A stretch of 64,000 bases of DNA, taken from contig NC_019864.2 in assembly GCF_002234675.1 (NCBI RefSeq), positions 21,020,582 through 21,084,581 of the forward strand, given 5' to 3'. Numbering within the stretch: position 1 is the stretch's first letter; every line of letters starts with the position of its first letter. The notes under the pieces are model-generated. The model was not told the DNA's origin. It saw only the letters and a program-made list of their open reading frames with translations, and did not search any database. This document shows positions 22,601 to 34,608 of this stretch, in pieces. The stretch comes from Oryzias latipes (Eukaryota; Chordata; Actinopteri; Beloniformes; Adrianichthyidae). Both the position numbers and the translations under genes were made by a program.

Positions 22601-25600
22601 GGCCTCATAAGCCTCACCTTTACCTGCAGGGAGGATTCGGACATGTTGTCCTCCCTCTTCCTGGCCTCGTCCATCAGACGAGCGTTCTTGCTCTTCTCCA
22701 CCTGTTCCTTGTGCTTCAGCGATGCCACCTTTTTCGTCTGGTCCTTCATCTGCCTGTAGAACCACCACAAATAACCCTTTTAGGGTCTGCTACTATTTAT
22801 TACAGCGTTGCCTCACTATATCGCCGTTCATCTTTCATGGTCTTACTGTTTTGCGATTTTTATTCTGTGCCATTTTGCAAGCTTTTTAAATCTATATGTT
22901 TTTAGCCCATTGTTTTCTGCATCCTGATCTGCCTTAGATTTTGTCAATCAATCTCCTTTGTGTCTTGTCTCTTGTATGGAATGTGTTCGAATGTTGTAGA
23001 AAACAGACTGTGTGGAAACCGATGAAGGTGAAAAGGAATTTTTTAAGGATAATCAAAGGATCATGTGGGAAAAAAGATGAACACTAACCTGGAAGCCAAA
23101 CTGGAGGGATGAGAAATTTCCAGAGAAAAAGACAGGAAAGCAGCAAAGAGAAAAGGAGATTAATGTGAAGAGGAGGAGGAGGGTCGGACTCCTCGGTTCA
23201 TAAAGCCTTTTCAGACAAGATAAGGTTCAGATTAATGACTGCGTCGCTCCATTAGAGCGCTGGCATTCAGACATTTGTCATTTCTCCATGAATGTTCCAA
23301 ATGCGTCAGTTAGTGAAACGCAGCGTCTGAGAAATGTTTTCCTTTATGTGAAACTGGTGATTAAAGTAGGTACATCAATATACATCCAGAGTTTACTCAC
23401 GTCAGATTATATCATATAATGAAATTAGAATGCAGATTGAGCAACATTTGTGTAAAACGTAGTGGAAGCAGCTTAAACAATGAAACCACCACCATCTTTA
23501 CAGCAGCAAAACTAGGGAAGCTCCTGAACACATTTTTCATGTCAACTGTCAAAAGACTCCTAACAAATAACCCGTGCATGTGGTAGAATAAAAAAAAACA
23601 ATCAGACATAAAACAGAATAGAAGCATAAAATACAAAAATTGTTTCCTGTTCTTCATTTACCTTTGGCAGGAAAAAAAACAGTGCTATTTTCAAATCCGT
23701 TTAACCGAAAATGGGGTTTTCTTTGGACTTCATAATAAATAATCGTAGTGTTGAGTTTACTTGTTTCTGGAGCTCCAACTTCATTTAACCAAGCCACCAG
23801 CACGCTCAGTATAAAGCTGATCAATGAAAAAGTGGATTTATTAACCTTCTCCATCAACTAACAAACTAATAACCAATCATTTGAGGCTTCCTTGTTTTAT
23901 TAAAAGATGTATATCTTAACTATTTGCTGCCCTGGTAAGATTTTAGAAGCACAAAAATATCGGTGGATTTAGTAAGTGAATAACTGATGATAGAATACAT
24001 CCTCAAATGGCTAAATAACCACTAAAACAAAACTGTGAGTAAGCCGCTCTGGTTATTTCTGATCATGCTCCACCCGCACTCCAAATGATGAGAGAAAGTG
24101 TCTGAGTTTGAACCCACCTCTCCAGTTCACTGATCTTCTTGTCTTTATCGTTCTTCTCGTTCTCCATTTCTCGCAGGATTTCCAGCAGGCGGTCCACCTC
24201 TGCCTGAGCCTTCACAGAATCTTCTTTGTAGCGATTCACTTCTCGCTCCAGATTCTTGATGCGCTCGGCCAGCTCCGTGTTGGCTTGTGCTTCCAGCGTC
24301 GCATTCTGAGCCTTAAGATTTCGATCAAAAAAAATGTTTATCAACAGGTGGAAAACCCTTTCATGGGTGTTATTTTTGAAGCAAATCATCTTACTCTCTT
24401 TAGCTGGTTCTCCAGTTTTAGACACTCCTCCCTTTTCTGCTCCAAATTGATCTCCATACTTTTCAGTTTTGAGTCTTTCTTAAGTCCTGAGGAGGCCAGG
24501 GAAGATGCATGTTCCTTCAGGTCCAGTAGAGACGTCTGCAAACAGCCCCCCAAAAATAAAGGTTATGGTGTTTAATATTGAAATATTGTCAAACCATTTT
24601 CTGTTTTGTAGATCCAAAAGGTCAGACTAACAGATTCACACATAACTCAGGAATTCTTCTAATATATAATTATTCTAATGTGTTCTGTTTTCTTTATTTC
24701 ACAGAACAGTTTGTTTCTCACCTCTCGGTCTGACAGGTCTCCCTGCAGCAAACTTAACTTCTCCTTCAACTCCTTCAGTTCCTTTTTGGTGCATTCAAGT
24801 TCCTCCGTCTTCTCCCGGTCGTCTCGGTCTCGCTGCTCCTTCAGACGCTCTATGATGCGCTCCTAGAAAGATGCAGGAAGTCGTTCCAAAGGATTTTCTG
24901 GTAACTGACAAACCGTTATTGGAGTCATTCAGATGTAAAGGTACTTTTTCTGAAAGCGACTCCTCCAGGGTTGTGAGAGCAGTGTCGGTATTGGAAGTGT
25001 CCGCCTGCAAAGACTTCACTCTTTCCTTCAGGCTGCTCATCTGCTTCTCTTTGTCTCTAAGTTGCTCCTGCAGGTTCTCAATCTGGCAACCAAGAGCAAA
25101 TGGAGATTGTTGAAACACGGGCACAACCCACAGAACTGACTGTGAAACAATAAGTTAACCCCATTTACCAAACGTTCCATCAAAATGATCACACAGTTCT
25201 TTGGAAATGTCACCTTTTTCTGTAGGACATTAATCTTGCGCTCCTTAACCTCCAACATGTCCTTCAGGTCGTGGATTTCTCCGTTGAGGGTTCCCTTCTC
25301 CTCTGACATTTCTTGGATCTGCTTGCTCTTTTTGTTTAGAGTTGCCTCCTTCTCCTCCAAGCGCAGACGTAAAGCATCAACCTGAACAGGCCAGAGAAGT
25401 GGACACCATCCACTGCATTTAGTAGAAAATCATTACAAGACCCAATCCGATGAGAACTGTGTTTTGAGCGTTTTTAACATGTTCTTGTGGCATTTTTCTC
25501 ATGATGGAGGGACATTTATAAAAGAAAATTTAGCTTAAAACTCAATTTCATAACTCAAATTTTCAAATGGCTGTGAATCGGACAACAGACAAAAAAGATG

Positions 25601-28600
25601 TTACTGGAAAAAGCTCATAGCTGTGACATAGAAACTACTACAGCAGGCCACAAGCTTCCTTCTGCGCTCTATTCAGACAAATCCACTTTCAGACAAATAC
25701 ATCCAATAACATCTTTCTTTTCCTCATCTGAGCTGGAATCTGGCTCAAAACTGTACGGCCGGATGGCTCCAATATTGCTCGCCATTTTTGTTGCACCGCT
25801 AATGCCAGGTTGGTGCTTTTAGAGGCTGTAAGCTAGCGGGAGAGCCTGCATGTCTTTGAAAATGACTGTTTCTTTTGTGTGGCTAAAATGCATGTAAAAT
25901 AGATAAAGAGGATCAGAGTGGGGCTTTAACCAAATTAACTGAAACTTTGGGGGCTTTGGTTTGCCCTACCTCTGTTTGTAGGATGGCAGCTCGCTGCTCC
26001 TTCGCAGTGAGGGATTCCTTGAGAACTTCAATATGTTGTTTGCTGTCAGAGAACTGATTGGTCAGGGTCTCCAGCTTCGTTTGCAAACCAAGCATCTCGG
26101 TGTCCTTCCTGGAAAGGTCCTGCTTCACCTGCTCCATCTGAAAAACGTTTGACTCCTGACATTCTGCACCTCACACATGATTAAAAGCAGAGAGGAGGTG
26201 AGACTTTTCAAGGAAGTTCAAACCAAACGCCCTTGTTTCTGACCTTGTTCTTCATGAACTTCGTGTGACTGCGGTACACTTCCATCTGCTTCATTTCCTC
26301 CTGCCGCTCCTCACAGCTCAGAAGTCCGTTTGATTTCAGCATCAGCAGCTCCTCCTCCATGTCCCGCAGACCCCGCTCCATGGAGTTGATTTTTGCATCC
26401 TGAAAGTTCAGGGTCACAGCGTCAGCAGTCCTATTATGATCTGAGAGAATCCATGCACCAAAGTCAGATTGGCACCTTCATATCGATAACAGTCTGTAGA
26501 GCCTTTGTTTTGGTAGATTCTGGGGTTCCCTCGTAACGACGATGAAGTTCCTGTTAAATAAGATTTTGAACATTATTATTTAAATCAAGTATTTAGTTTT
26601 ATATCCACAAATCAATGATAACAACAAAAATCTGAGGACTAACCTCTCTAAGTGCTGTAACTTCTCTTTCCCTCTGCTCCAACAAACTCTCCAGATGATG
26701 CCTGTGCATCTCTGCATCAGCCAGCCTCCTGGTCCTCTCCTGGTCCTCCTCAGATGCTTTGGCAGACGGTCCTTAAACAGTAACCATGTCAGCGTACAAA
26801 GAAAGACTTCTGAAGCGAGGAAGTCTGAAAACAGCCAGCTAAACCAGCATAAACCACTGGCTTTAAAAACTAGCAGAGACCAAAACGTATTGACCTGTTT
26901 GGCTCATAAACGCTTACATTTTCATCTTAAAACAAAACACATGGTTTCAATTCAACATAAAAGAAATACTCGGATTATGGAGATGAGTCAGATTTAGAAT
27001 CAGTGATCTGGATGCATTTAAGGCAAATCGAAGGACATAAATGATGACTAACTGAGCATTTCAATCATCAGGGATCCACAAAAGAATTAGTATAGGATAT
27101 CTTAAAAAAAAAAAAACTTAAAGTATAGTATTTTATAAATTGTTATTAAATGACCAAATTCAGCTTCTTGATACCTGAGGAAACTAAAACATTGGAGTCG
27201 GTTACTCTCATTCACAAAACTTTATTTCAATTCAAGGATAGTTTAAGAAAATAGAAGTTAAATCAAAGAAAAAACAGACGTTTTTTATTCTGTACCTTCT
27301 AAGATAAAACTGTCTTTGATGCTTGTTGATGCAAATTTGTACAAAACCACTCCAGCTCCTAAATTACTTGATATTAGCATCTACTTCAAAATGAAAAATA
27401 ATTGAATTTTTTTTATAGCTGGAGATAAATGCAGCCATCAAGGGGATTAATAAATTAATGATAAATCATCACCCAAATCTTGGTTGATGATTTACATGGC
27501 AGGAAGTTGTTGATCTGCAAGATGTAAGAGTGAAATATTGCAAGGAAGAACTGAGATAAAAAGGAGGTATTTGTCCTCTGCTTTCTGACTCAGTCCCTGA
27601 AGAAGCGGTGAGGAGCGTCACAGCCACGGCTGGAATCTCCAAACCAGGAATGTGGATTAAAAACCACTGACGAAATATCAAAGCTGCTGTGGTGGTGATA
27701 AATATAGATAGAACTCATGGGAAAAATGATCCTTCCACAATTCAAGAATTTATAAAAAAATATAGTGTTTGGAGTTTTGGAGGTTGCTGATTTTTTTAAA
27801 TCTTAAAAATGTTAAAGTAGTTGTAGTTGTATGAAGGCATCAATTTGCTGCAGTATGACCTAAATGCTAAAAGTTTTTTCCTGAGAGCTAGTTTGGTCAT
27901 ACTTCTCCTATGGGTTTCTTTTAGTTACATGATTTTAGGTTAATTCAAACTATTTGTTTGCATTTATTTAAGAACTGTTTGTCAAGGTAAATTGGTTAAA
28001 TACAGTCTTGATTACTTTCTTGTTCATTTATGTGTGCATTTTCAAAAAGAAATTTCACTAATACCCTCATGATTATGTTTAAATTATGATCAAACTTCTA
28101 ACCCCCCCCCCAAATCTCTGATTTCACTAAGAGTATCAGTTTACCCGCCGCGTACCTTTACTCTGCAGCATCTCTAAAAGTTTCTTAATGGACTCGTCTC
28201 TGGCCACCAGGGTTTGCTTTTGCGTGTCAATCCTCAGCTCCATTTCCTCTAGCGTCTTCCGAAGCAGGAACAGCTCTTTGGCCTGTCGCTCGTGCTCCCC
28301 GTGCAGCCGGCGGTAGTTCTCCTCAGTGGGTTCAGAGGTCAGGGCCAGGTCCCTCCCCTGGCTAGCTGGATCCTGCTGCAGCAGCTGGTTCAGGTCCCGC
28401 TGGATCCTCAGCTCATCCTGAAGAGCCTGAACCGTCATCTGGAGATGCTGCACACAGAAAGAATGGATTTTTATGCTTTGCTATGCAACTTTTACTTCTT
28501 TTAAAAGTGAAAAACATATTTCTTTGAAGATGTTTTTAAAGACCTACTCCGATGAAAATTGGGTTTTTGTTGTTTTTAACATGCTTTTGTGTCATTTTTC

Positions 28601-31600
28601 TGATCAGATATGCAAATTAAGCTTAACGTTGCATTTCTGAGTACTTCTTTATTCAAATCATGTGACTTAGGGGCAGACGCTAAAATGTTGCTGGTAAAAT
28701 CTTGTAGGTGCCGCTCTGCAGAAACTATGTCCTAGAAAACGACACAAGTTTTTTGATCTAGGCTAAAAACGGTATGATCATAACTAAACTACCTCATGGA
28801 ACAAAGATGATCAGAGTAGGTCTCTAATATCTTTATTTGCTGTTTCAGTTATGGAAAAATGGATGTCCTGAGCGATTTTGTAATAGCCGTGCTTTGATAC
28901 CACCGTGTTACATTTCATGCTCAAAGGAATACGAAGAGTGAAACCCAATCATCCGGGTGTAGTGTTGCACTGTTTGTGGCATCTGACGCCACAGACACTT
29001 GGCAGAGCCGCTGAGGGACGCTAACACAGGCCTGTGTCATATTCTAGTCACTACCAGCTGTGAGCGTTTTCAAACAGAACAAAGAGAGAAGTCACTGCCT
29101 GCCTTTATTTCTCTGTCCTCCATACCCCCCCCCCCCCCCGCCCTCCTTCCTTTCTCTTTTGTCTCTTCTAACAGACACCATTCTCCTTCTGACTCATGAT
29201 TCATTTACCTTCCCTGCTCCTGCTCCATCTCCTCATAATACTCTCACTTCTCCTCGTCACCCTCGCCACCTCTCTTCCACCGCACTCCACGCCCCCTGAC
29301 TAAGGCTGACTCACTGCTGTGACTGCGCTGATCCCCCCCCCCCCTCACCTCAACACAGCCACGAGCAGACACAAGCACAGACAAGCACACACTCACAGCA
29401 TCTCATGCTCTCACCCTTTACTGCCTAAAGGGATATGACAAGTCAGGTGCTTCACCTCTACAATGAAGCATTTTTGATGCAAACGTACATGGATCAACTC
29501 TAGTAATAATAATGCAATTTAACAGAGTCATAAACACCTAATGACCGACTATTATTCTCCTAGTCTGTTTTTTTCCTTCACTGAAAAAGGAAAAAAGAAC
29601 AGTCAGTTCACATCAGAGGCGACGGTATGCAGGGAAAGCTGCAGTCAAAGTCAAACAACAGAGATCAACAGTCGTGTGGCAGCCATAAGGAGAGACTGGC
29701 CAAAATCTAAATTATACACATGCAAGCATGCAATTGCAGTCATGCACATTCGGTTGGGCGTCCGTCCAAAGAGGGCATGCAGTTTAACTGAGGCCATAAT
29801 CAGCCAAATGCCTTTGAGAGCTTCTGTGTGTGTGTGTGTGTGTGTGTGCGTGTGTATGTGCTTTCTGTTTTTAGTGGTGCCAGCATGGGAGGTGGAAGCA
29901 GACATCTTTAAATTAAAGCACCCCCTGATTAGCCCTGCACCAGTCAGCCATTACTGGGAATTAGTCCAGAGCAGGATTTCTGTGAGTCAGCAGGGGTTAA
30001 GGCAGCAAATTATACAGGAGGTTGATCCGTTAAGAATCAATGCTAAACAAAGACTTCCTCTTCATTAATGTAACCTAATTACCAGGCTGGGCCTTTTAAA
30101 ATGCCTTTAACTATTTTTTAAGGTATAATTGCTAAATGTGTACTAAATTCCCATAATGCACCCTGGCACAGAGGCATATTCTGACTGTCAATAAAGGGAC
30201 TGCTTTTCAGTTTAGCTCACTATTAGTTTAACAGCATCACAAAAAGCAATAAAAGAATCCTGTACATTAGAATTAACAATGAAAGATTAATAACGCTGCT
30301 TTTCAACACACGAACTGCTTAATGAAATCTTTATATGCTGTCGGAATATTTTATTTTTTGAACCCTACAACAGAGGGAGGCAACCCTTGTCAATTCTGCA
30401 GTAATAACAAAAGTTTTCTATAATAAAATCAGATTTTTGCTAAATTCGACTTTTTCATTGAGCGCTTTTCCTGCTACAGAACACGTCAAAGAGCTTTATA
30501 TAAAATAAATAAATGGCTATAAAATAACAAACAGGGATAAGGCCATGCCATAACATCAAATTCAAACAACAGGAAACGTAAAAACGACTTAAAAGCTAAG
30601 CTAGAAAGATGAAGTAGACCTTTTTTCTTTAAAACCGTCACAGGCGAGCCTCTCAGTGCTGGAATGTGGCCTCGCCGTGGGTTTTTCTTCTGACCTTTTG
30701 CTAAGGATTTGGTTATGTAGCAAGATGTGCTTTGATCAGCAGTAACATTTTTAACTTACTCTGATTTTGTCAGCATGTTAGTCCCATTTCTGAATCTTTA
30801 AAAAAAGATTTCTTTATCTTTTTGGCACACATCTAAATGTAACAATCCAGTAAATGAATCGGCTCCTTCAGGTTGGTGTTTTTCAACATTTATGATCATT
30901 CCTTTCTCAGAAAAGAGCTCAGCACACCATGCATTAGAGAATAAACTGTATATTAAATAAACTATACTACAACCCTCATTACTTTGTTAATGTCACATGT
31001 GACAAATACCATTGATGCTCTTTTATCCCTTCTAAAATTTTACTGCTATATTTACCCAAAATGTATGCCCCTTCTGGCAATTTCTAAAACATTTATGGAG
31101 ATTAATGCAGCTATTTCATCTACAAAGCATGAGCATATAGCTAAGTATAAGAGGATTACCACAATGTTAAAAAAAATGCTTCTAACCTATGCTACAAGAG
31201 GGGGGAAAAAAGGATTGGAGAAGACTTTTATTAAGGTTAGAACACGGTGTTCTTCTACTGCGAGACGTGAAGCTAAAGGGGTTTATTAAAAAAGAAAACA
31301 AAGAATTGATGAGTAAAGAGATGGGAAATTTTTGGAAGAAATAATGCGACTTGTATGGGTTCAAAGAAATAAAATACTAACCTGTGCTTCATCTTGAATC
31401 ACACGATATTGCTCCTTCCAAACTGTGATCTTAGAAGCTTCATCTTTCCTGAGAGCTCGCTCCTTTTTCAGCTCAGGGCTCCAGAAAGTCTTGATAGAAT
31501 TCATGGAGGAACTGAGTTTGCTTTCCTTGACTTCCACGTCCCGCCGTAACAACTCATTCTCGCGAAGAACCTGAAATACGCAAACAGCACATTTGAGTAT

Positions 31601-32219
31601 TGTAGATTAAATCAGCTAGATCTTTAGAATCTCCACAGAAATAAGCAAACTGGCCAGACTCTCATGAAAATACCTCTTTAAGTTGGGCCTGCAGATCAAG
31701 TATGGTGTTGTCTCTTGCCTGCCTCAGAGAATGGGGGACTGTGGAGGCCATGTGGTGGTCCCCAAAGGCTAGAGCATCACCCGCCATCATCCCTGCTGGC
31801 AGCACAGCGCTAGCAGGCATTGATGTGGAAATATTAGGAGTGCTGGCAGCTACCACTCCACCGCTGCTGCCTCTGGACGCATATGTCACCCTTTGTCTCC
31901 CTATGGTGGTCCCTGTCCCTCCACTTCTGCCTACATGATCACCTGCCATGGCGACCTCATTTTCACTTAGATACATTGGTCCTGATGTGGCATATGCAGC
32001 ATTGAGGGACTGGATGTTTTCCATAGAAAGGGTTTTGCCCCCTGCTCCTCCAGGTCCTCCTCCACTGCCGCCTGTACTGTTGGTGCGCCGATGTCCCATC
32101 CTGGGAGAGCGGGGAAGGCGGGGGGAGCGTCCAGACCCCTGACTGCTAGAACCACCCGCATCTCTTCCTCCCCCATGGTTGGCATCCCCTCTGCCGACAG
32201 AGCGAGCACTTCCGTACAT
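16652..32219 (-). CDS. erc1: ELKS/RAB6-interacting/CAST family member 1
   Basis: Nineteen coding exons, all phase-consistent with GT-AG borders, encode 1107 residues: 31674-32219, 31382-31570, 28156-28447, 26644-26771, 26476-26550, 26244-26399, 25970-26137, 25214-25381, 24945-25082, 24722-24862, 24395-24535, 24118-24311, 22624-22753, 22393-22524, 20069-20229, 19773-19920, 18966-19061, 18091-18276, 16652-16786. The start MYGSARSVG matches vertebrate ERC1. Residues about 20-180 are Ser/Gly/Pro-rich, with SPRLPRSPR, then GKTLSMENIQSLNAAYATSG. Nearly everything after that is coiled coil. ERC1 is a cytosolic scaffold at presynaptic active zones and cortical secretion sites and binds RIM, liprin-alpha, LL5beta and Rab6. 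The C-terminus here (QVVKALEES) is the ubiquitous, non-RIM-binding form. Human ERC1 has about 1116 residues. Teleost a/b paralogue not resolved. Confidence 0.95.
17065..18031 (-). mobile_element. Family A element, near full length, split by a SINE
   Basis: Reverse-oriented copy in the last erc1 intron. It starts with a diverged terminus (agactggctcccatcat) and ends with ccattggagtgggtct, the inverted left terminus. Internal landmarks match the other copies: gtggtcttttaatgatgat, then cagagtttctgcagagcggc, tttgagccagatgagg and atctgctcctgatttac. Without the 379-base SINE insert and its duplicated site it is about 580 bases long. Confidence 0.7.
17390..17768 (+). mobile_element. tRNA-derived SINE with 9-bp target duplication
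   Basis: The head carries an A-box-like tggcgcaatggttagcgc and a B-box-like ggttcaagtcc, the split RNA polymerase III promoter of tRNA genes. The body contains the widespread fish phrase tttgcatgttctccccgtgc and the tail repeats gaatgaat. It is bracketed by exact copies of attggagct at 17381-17389 and 17769-17777, the target site duplication. It sits inside a family A element. Confidence 0.85.
18774..18800 (-). CDS. erc1: erc1 alternative last exon encoding DDEEGIWA
   Basis: On the minus strand an acceptor (ctaatag, with ag at 18801-18802) is followed by eight codons reading DDEEGIWA and a TAG stop at 18774-18776. Joined in frame to the exon 18966-19061, which ends SPDQ, this gives the C-terminus SPDQDDEEGIWA, the tail of brain-type ERC1b and ERC2/CAST. 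The terminal IWA binds the RIM PDZ domain. The isoform would have 1009 residues and skip exons 18091-18276 and 16652-16786. The codon match and splice site are seen; brain use is inferred from the family. Confidence 0.9.
   Translation of the reverse strand, partial: DDEEGIWA
19181..19460 (-). mobile_element. Family A element fragment
   Basis: A reverse-oriented copy in an erc1 intron. It starts with the terminus tcccactccaatcac and continues with aggtcttttaatgatgact, tttgcgaagcagagatgtgc and catctgctcccgattcac. The left half of the parent element is missing or too diverged. Confidence 0.6.
20841..21858. mobile_element. About 1-kb element with inverted ends
   Basis: The left flank cactgtatatgggaactgga, then ctgag, is mirrored at 21831-21858 by cggtccagttctcatatcca. 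This makes inverted termini of about 20 bases with a few mismatches. The interior has no transposase frame. The layout and the tgtatatgg end resemble a common fish non-autonomous DNA transposon. It lies in the erc1 intron between coding exons 14 and 15. Confidence 0.5.
25438..25925 (+). mobile_element. Family A element, both ends recognisable
   Basis: Starts agacccaatccgatgag and ends gatcagagtggggct, imperfect inverted repeats. The interior carries tcttgtggcatttttctc, gtgaatcggacaacagac, ggccacaagcttccttctgc and aaactgtacggccggatggc. It lies in an erc1 intron, in opposite orientation to the gene. Confidence 0.75.
28540..28823 (+). mobile_element. Short family A element with well-kept terminal repeats
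   Basis: Starts agacctactccgat and ends atcagagtaggtct: 14-base inverted repeats with one difference. At 284 bases it is an internally deleted copy compared with the 488-base one at 25438. It is in erc1 intron 2, just upstream of coding exon 3. Confidence 0.8.
29125..29139 (+). repeat. C homopolymer, 15 bases
   Basis: An uninterrupted C run in a pyrimidine-rich stretch of an erc1 intron; a second run of 11 C occurs at about 29334-29344. Confidence 0.9.
29825..29848 (+). repeat. (TG)n microsatellite
   Basis: Twelve TG units in the large erc1 intron, followed by an imperfect gcgtgtgtatgtg extension. Confidence 0.9.
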
Positions 32220-32413
32220 TTTTGAGCTAGCTAAAAAAAAAAAACGGATGCACACCCAAAACTATCTGTAGGTGTATGACTTCTACTGCCTTTTTCCAGC
32301 TGGATGGATTTAGGCTGGGGATCGCTCAGTTGGACACAGGAAGCAGAACATTCATGATCTGTGGAGCTTCACTTTAAAGACCAATTATCCTGTCTTGAAA
32401 CAATCACGCTGGC
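32220..32413 (-). other. erc1 5' UTR next to the start codon
   Basis: Immediately upstream of the erc1 ATG. A good acceptor lies at its outer edge (tattttttcgcag, exon beginning at 32413). A second acceptor-like pyrimidine tract ending tttttttag lies close to the ATG (exon beginning at 32230). Either could join the first coding exon to an upstream untranslated exon. Confidence 0.5.
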
Positions 32414-34325
32414 CTGCGAAAAAATACAAAAACAACCACATGGTAACACATCAACACCACATTTAAGTGAAAAGAGAAAATAAAGCACAGAATACATTCC
32501 GAATGTAAATTTGAGCAGAACATCAATTCACTTTTAAGTTGTGTAACGACTTATTTTAACAACGATTCGATTTTGTGGTTGCTGATACGATTCATAGTCG
32601 TACAAGTTCATGTTGAATGATCCTATAGACTGACCTAAAATCAATTCAGGACATCTTTAGCCAAACCTCCACCAGTGTGCCTCAGAGATAAATACCGGGG
32701 TACTGAACAGTCCAAGGGAAGTTTTACAGATGGCTTATATTTCTTGGCAGATAATCAAGTCTAAATTAGATATCTGTACAAACAAACAAGTAAACAAGAA
32801 TAAATAGCAAATCCATTCACATTTTATTTTCTTAAAGTTCCTAAGTTCCCCCCACTGTTGTTTTTCCACATGAAATAATACAAACAGACTATTAGAGCAT
32901 TCTAGCACACTGTATGGTCATACGTCTCTGCTAAATTCAAAGTGTTTCCACACATTGGACTTTAATAATGGCATGATGTTTTTTTGTTGTTGTTGACATC
33001 ACATATGTGTTGTTCGCTGTAATGGTAAAAAAAAAAAAAAAAAACACCATTATATTAATATTGGTGAATTCCTTCTCCAATTTCAATATAATTGATTTAC
33101 TTTATTTTCAACTGATTTTTTAATGTTATCGGACGATTCCATTAGTAACTTCCCTCAAACAGATCGATCTGGTTGGATTGTAGGAAAATAAACCGGCCGA
33201 TCGATTAAGTTGAATAATTGTCACAACCTTATTTTAGGTTTATAATCAATAATTTCCTTTATCTCTACAAAATAAATAGGACAGTTACATTTCTCAACAT
33301 AACAATAAAAAGTCATAAGCAGTATCACGTGTTTATTGTTTATATTTGTACATGTTGCAAATCAAGTGGATGCAGCCACACTTAAGTCAAAGAAAACACT
33401 CAACTACAAGAACAACATTTGTGCATTTTAGTATATAGTAAAAGTATTTTTTATTTATCACTAAATGATTGGATTCATAATTTGCACGTCATAATCATAA
33501 TAAGATACTAACTTTGAAATTGGAAAAGTAATGGAAAAAGTCACACATTAAATATCGTCATTTAATTTAAAAATAAATAAATAACAATATTAGGATTTTA
33601 AAAGAAATGTTTACATCTTACTGTCATTTGATCTTGAGGCCTTGCTAGCATAAAGTCACGGTAACACATTATGGGGTCCGGCTAAAGTCTGGCATCCTCA
33701 CCTGCAGATTTACCCTGTAACCCTTCGTGTTTAAACAGTCTCCCGTTTTTAAATGTCTTCTCCCCAGAGGTATTTCTCAAAAAGCACACGCTACAATAAA
33801 ACTACTAGCTGGCAAAGGGGGGATTGTCCACGGAACGGTGGGCATTCCGGGGAAGGGAGTGTGTGTGTGTGTGTGTGTGTGGGGGGGGGGGGTCTGTTCT
33901 CGTTTGTAATTTTCCCTCCCATAAATATGAACAATTCAGCAGCTAATTCGATTTTTCCTTAAATGCATTTACAGTACATCGTGTCAAAATGCGACTCTGA
34001 AACGATTCCCAGCGACTCCGTAACGTCTTCCATGGAGACACCCAAACCATTTTTCTTCACCTCTGGCTCTGCTAAACTCCTGTTTCTCGATTTTTTTTTG
34101 CTAGGGTATTTTTTCCGCTAAAAAGCTTCACCCACTAGCCGTTGGCTGGTCCAACAAATACAAGATAAAGAAAAAATATATGTTTTTACATGGTTAACGT
34201 AACCGTTAGCTTTCTGTACCATATGGAAGCTAGTCCATCCCAGTTATAGATTCAGGCAGAATCACTATTTTCCTTCCTCGCGCTAACACAATAGCTAGTG
34301 GCCAAAACCTCTTCAAACAAACTAC
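32414..34325. other. erc1 5' intron, no gene
   Basis: AT-rich intron sequence between the predicted untranslated first exon and the ATG exon. It contains a (GT)n run plus twelve G at 33859-33892. No coding potential or clear transposon is seen. Confidence 0.5.
33859..33892 (+). repeat. (GT)11 followed by G12
   Basis: Eleven GT units pass directly into twelve G residues. The tract is an alternating purine-pyrimidine repeat joined to a G homopolymer. Confidence 0.9.
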
Positions 34326-34500
34326 CTTTCTCTGGTTGCCTGGTGGAGCTCGGATCAGTTCCAGGTCGCTGTCCTTTTGTCAGATGGACACGGGTGTCAG
34401 AAGTGGCAATTTCGCGTTAAATGTTGGATAAATGTCAATCAGATTTTTCCATCTTTTGCCAGCAGTACAAGCGGCTCAGGAGAAGCAGGGCGCTTCAGTG
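34326..34500 (-). promoter_or_regulatory. Predicted erc1 untranslated first exon and promoter
   Basis: On the minus strand this CpG-containing stretch ends in a good donor (gagaaag followed by gtagtttg, exon edge at 34326) and has no start codon in frame with ERC1. A palindromic TGACGTCA (CRE/ATF site) lies at 34499-34506, at the likely transcription start. The start position itself is a guess. Confidence 0.45.
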
Positions 34501-34506
34501 ACGTCA
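34499..34506. promoter_or_regulatory. Palindromic CRE (TGACGTCA)
   Basis: A perfect CREB/ATF consensus in the most CpG-rich part of the erc1 upstream region, about 175 bases upstream of the predicted first donor. Function is inferred from position only. Confidence 0.45.
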
Positions 34507-34608
34507 AGCCTCCTGTGCGCGTTCACGACAGTCCACTCGCCACGCTCAAAACGCCCGGTCACGAGTCCTATCATGACTTCTTTAGGATTAAGAAGAACAC
34601 ATTTTAAA

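Noticed and set aside
22369-22905. 178-codon plus-strand frame
   Set aside because: It is the antisense shadow of two erc1 coiled-coil exons, with Leu/His-rich composition typical of reversed coiled-coil codons.
29541-30068. 175-codon plus-strand frame in an erc1 intron
   Set aside because: It is carried through a (TG)n tract giving a Cys-Val run and has no domain.
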